Shown here piece after piece: positions 6,610 to 8,252 of a stretch of 8,252 nt of DNA (positions are counted from its first letter, which is position 1; each line of letters opens with the position of its first letter). The stretch is from NCBI GenBank assembly GCA_021775385.1, contig JAJFHW010000283.1:1-8252 (forward strand). The letters run 5' to 3'. The notes below the pieces were generated by a model. The model was given only the letters and a program-made list of their open reading frames with translations. It was not told the DNA's origin and ran no database searches. This DNA comes from Hyphomicrobiales bacterium. GTDB lineage: Bacteria; Pseudomonadota; Alphaproteobacteria; Rhizobiales; HXMU1428-3. The position numbers and the translations under genes are program-made.

Positions 6610-7080
6610 CTATGTTAAAATATCATCTTCATCGCAACCGGCCGCATAAAGCGCCAAAATTAATGAAATTAAAATCATAATGGTTGAAGCAACAAGGCCA
6701 TAAGTTCCGTAAGCTTGACTGCCATTTGCCATCAGAAGATCATAGCCAACAAAGCCGATTACCATTGTAATTGGTACTAACCAAAGAAATGGTACCGCCC
6801 ATTCCGAGCGAAAAAGCATTAGTAAACCACCAATGATGGCACCACCTATAGAGGCCATCCAAAGGCATGTACGCCAAAGCGGAAATCCGTCTACCATCGC
6901 TTTAAAATCAGCTGGTAGCTGAGCAATGTATTCAACATTCCCTGTTGTGATCATGTAATAATCAATGAGGCCAAAAGCGCCCCAGATGATTGCCAGAATA
7001 CTCACAATCCAAAAAAGAAAAGTTGGCTTACCATCTTCCTTCATTGAATCGTTTTTTTTCAGAGTTGTGTCTTCACTCAT
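6610..7080 (-). CDS. Small four-helix membrane protein between odhB and lpd
   Basis: This 156-residue protein has a charged, hydrophilic N-terminus (1-18), then four predicted membrane helices at about 21-44, 71-90, 95-117 and 126-147, and an acidic tail (CDEDD, 149-153). Between helices 1 and 2 lies a conserved-looking segment with GLIDYYM, a PADF stretch and FPLW. From memory this resembles a group of small bacterial membrane proteins usually labelled hypothetical, sometimes loosely 'sugar transporter'. I know of no demonstrated function. The ATG at 7080 is backed by a strong GAGGAG (7092-7087), six bases away. It follows odhB by 47 bases and precedes lpd by 168, so it is probably in the same operon as both TCA genes. 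That placement suggests constitutive expression but does not reveal its job. Confidence 0.82.
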   Translation of the reverse strand: MSEDTTLKKNDSMKEDGKPTFLFWIVSILAIIWGAFGLIDYYMITTGNVEYIAQLPADFKAMVDGFPLWRTCLWMASIGGAIIGGLLMLFRSEWAVPFLWLVPITMVIGFVGYDLLMANGSQAYGTYGLVASTIMILISLILALYAAGCDEDDILT

Positions 7081-7127
7081 TGTTCTCTCCTCACTCTCTA
7101 TCCTGGATTGCGAGTTGTCCTTATATA

Positions 7128-8252
7128 TTAAAGATCAAGCACCAGACGCTGTGGATCCTCAAGTGCTTCTTTAACACGTACTAGAAATGTCACAGCTCCT
7201 TTTCCATCTACAATACGGTGATCGTAAGACATGGCTAAATACATCATTGGGCGAATTTTGATTTCTCCATCCACAACGATTGGGCGTTTTTCGATGCGAT
7301 GCATACCCAAAATACCTGATTGCGGGGCATTTAGAATTGGCGTTGACATAAGTGATCCGTAAACACCACCATTAGAAATGGTGAAAGTTCCGCCCTGCAT
7401 TTCATCAATGCCAAGCTTGCCATCACGAGCACGAAGGCCAAAGTCACCGATTTTTTTCTCGATACCAGCCAGGCTTAGTTCATCCGCATCGCGAACTACT
7501 GGGACGACCAAACCTTTTGGAGTGCCAACAGCTACTGCTACGTGATAGTAATTTTTATAGATGATGTCATTGCCATCAATTTCAGCATTTACTTCTGGAA
7601 CATCTTTTAGCGCCTGGATACAAGCCTTAACGAACAGACCCATGAACCCTAATTTCACGCCATGTTTCTTCTCGAAAAGATCTTTATAATCTTTTCTAAG
7701 CTCCATTACAGCCGTCATGTCAACATCGTTAAACGTTGTCAGCATAGCAGCTGTTGATTGTGCATCTTTCAAACGGCGTGCAATTGTTTGGCGAAGCTTA
7801 GTCATGCGAACGCGTTCTTCGCGTGGTGCATCATCGGCTTTTGACGGAGCACGAGCGGCTACTGCTGGAGCGGCTTTTTGCTGAGCGTCGCCCTGCTTAA
7901 TTGCACTCAATATATCTTCTTTGAGAACCTGACCGCGTTTACCAGATCCATTAACATTTGCTGGATCGATATTGTTTTCTTTTGCAATTTTAGCTGCCGA
8001 TGGACTTGGCGGCATATCATCATTTGCAGCTGCGGCCTTTTCTTCAGCCTTCGGGCTTTCTGCTTTTGCTGCTGGAGCGGCAACTGCTGCTTCGCCAGCT
8101 GCGATTGCACCAAGAAGAGCACCAACTTCTACGGTTTCTCCTTCTTCAACTTCAATCGCTCCCATTACCCCGGCCACCGGTGATGGCACTTCAACAGTTA
8201 CTTTATCAGTTTCTAATTCAACAAGGGGCTCATCAACATTGACGGCCTCGCC
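7128..8252 (-). CDS. odhB: Dihydrolipoyllysine succinyltransferase (E2 of 2-oxoglutarate dehydrogenase), N-terminus cut by window edge
   Basis: This is the E2 core of the 2-oxoglutarate dehydrogenase complex, moving succinyl groups from lipoyl-lysine to CoA. The frame is open to the right edge, so 374 residues are visible and about 25 from the N-terminus are missing. The lipoyl domain is present from mid-domain: [11 protein letters not shown] carries the lipoylated lysine at visible residue 17 (bases 8204-8202). An Ala/Pro/Lys/Glu-rich linker leads to the E1/E3-binding domain at about 81-118, then a second linker. The catalytic domain runs from about 145 to the end, with active-site H345 and D349 in DHRIVDG. 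The catalytic domain opens with the segment containing TTFNDVDM, which fits the succinyltransferase rather than the acetyltransferase type. A GTG at 8189 is internal, not the start. It probably lies downstream of sucA (odhA), outside the window. The symbol sucB is equivalent. Confidence 0.96.
   Translation of the reverse strand, partial: GEAVNVDEPLVELETDKVTVEVPSPVAGVMGAIEVEEGETVEVGALLGAIAAGEAAVAAPAAKAESPKAEEKAAAANDDMPPSPSAAKIAKENNIDPANVNGSGKRGQVLKEDILSAIKQGDAQQKAAPAVAARAPSKADDAPREERVRMTKLRQTIARRLKDAQSTAAMLTTFNDVDMTAVMELRKDYKDLFEKKHGVKLGFMGLFVKACIQALKDVPEVNAEIDGNDIIYKNYYHVAVAVGTPKGLVVPVVRDADELSLAGIEKKIGDFGLRARDGKLGIDEMQGGTFTISNGGVYGSLMSTPILNAPQSGILGMHRIEKRPIVVDGEIKIRPMMYLAMSYDHRIVDGKGAVTFLVRVKEALEDPQRLVLDL

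Noticed and set aside
8187..8189. GTG as start of odhB
   Set aside because: The frame continues upstream with [10 protein letters not shown], the lipoyl-lysine motif, so this codon is internal and the gene runs past the right edge.
7878..8242. Frames on both strands overlapping the odhB linker region
   Set aside because: They are shadows of the Ala/Lys/Glu-rich linker codons of odhB, giving Leu- and Gln-rich nonsense proteins.

Overview
The window looks like chromosomal core from a low-GC alphaproteobacterium, most likely of the Hyphomicrobiales (Rhizobiales). Two kinds of evidence point there. First, a ChvI-type response regulator is divergent from an ATP-type phosphoenolpyruvate carboxykinase (pckA), an arrangement known from rhizobia and agrobacteria. 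Second, an odhB (sucB) - small membrane protein - lpd run resembles the tail of the rhizobial mdh-sucCDAB operon. An intergenic palindrome at about 736-795 also resembles dispersed repeats I recall from these genomes. The genus cannot be fixed from this sequence.

Layout. Positions 1-663 (minus) hold chvI, missing only its C-terminal end at the window edge. Positions 664-1369 are an unusually long, AT-rich divergent intergenic region. It carries the palindromic repeat near chvI and, just before pckA, a long inverted repeat that encloses two 12-bp tandem copies. Positions 1370-2983 (plus) are pckA, starting at GTG and followed by a clear intrinsic terminator. Two plus-strand genes for exported proteins follow: a TraB/GumN (TIKI-like) family protein (3174-4232, start corrected to an internal ATG) and a DUF2059 protein (4339-4851). 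The convergent junction 4852-5025 has a nested set of inverted repeats and the terminator of the minus-strand cluster. That cluster reads odhB (7128 to beyond the right edge), a four-helix membrane protein (6610-7080) and lpd (5026-6441, start corrected).

How the genes fit together. OdhB (E2) and Lpd (E3) are two of the three parts of the 2-oxoglutarate dehydrogenase complex. Lpd can also serve pyruvate dehydrogenase. PckA draws oxaloacetate from the TCA cycle into gluconeogenesis. ChvI is the regulator of an acid/envelope-stress two-component system that in relatives influences central carbon genes, including pckA. The region is therefore a central-carbon neighbourhood with two periplasmic proteins of uncertain role.

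I see no mobile element, CRISPR array, RNA gene, toxin or defence module, and no convincing new multi-gene system. The points most worth a second look are the structured pckA leader, the nested palindrome at 4865-4940, and the membrane protein lodged between E2 and E3.
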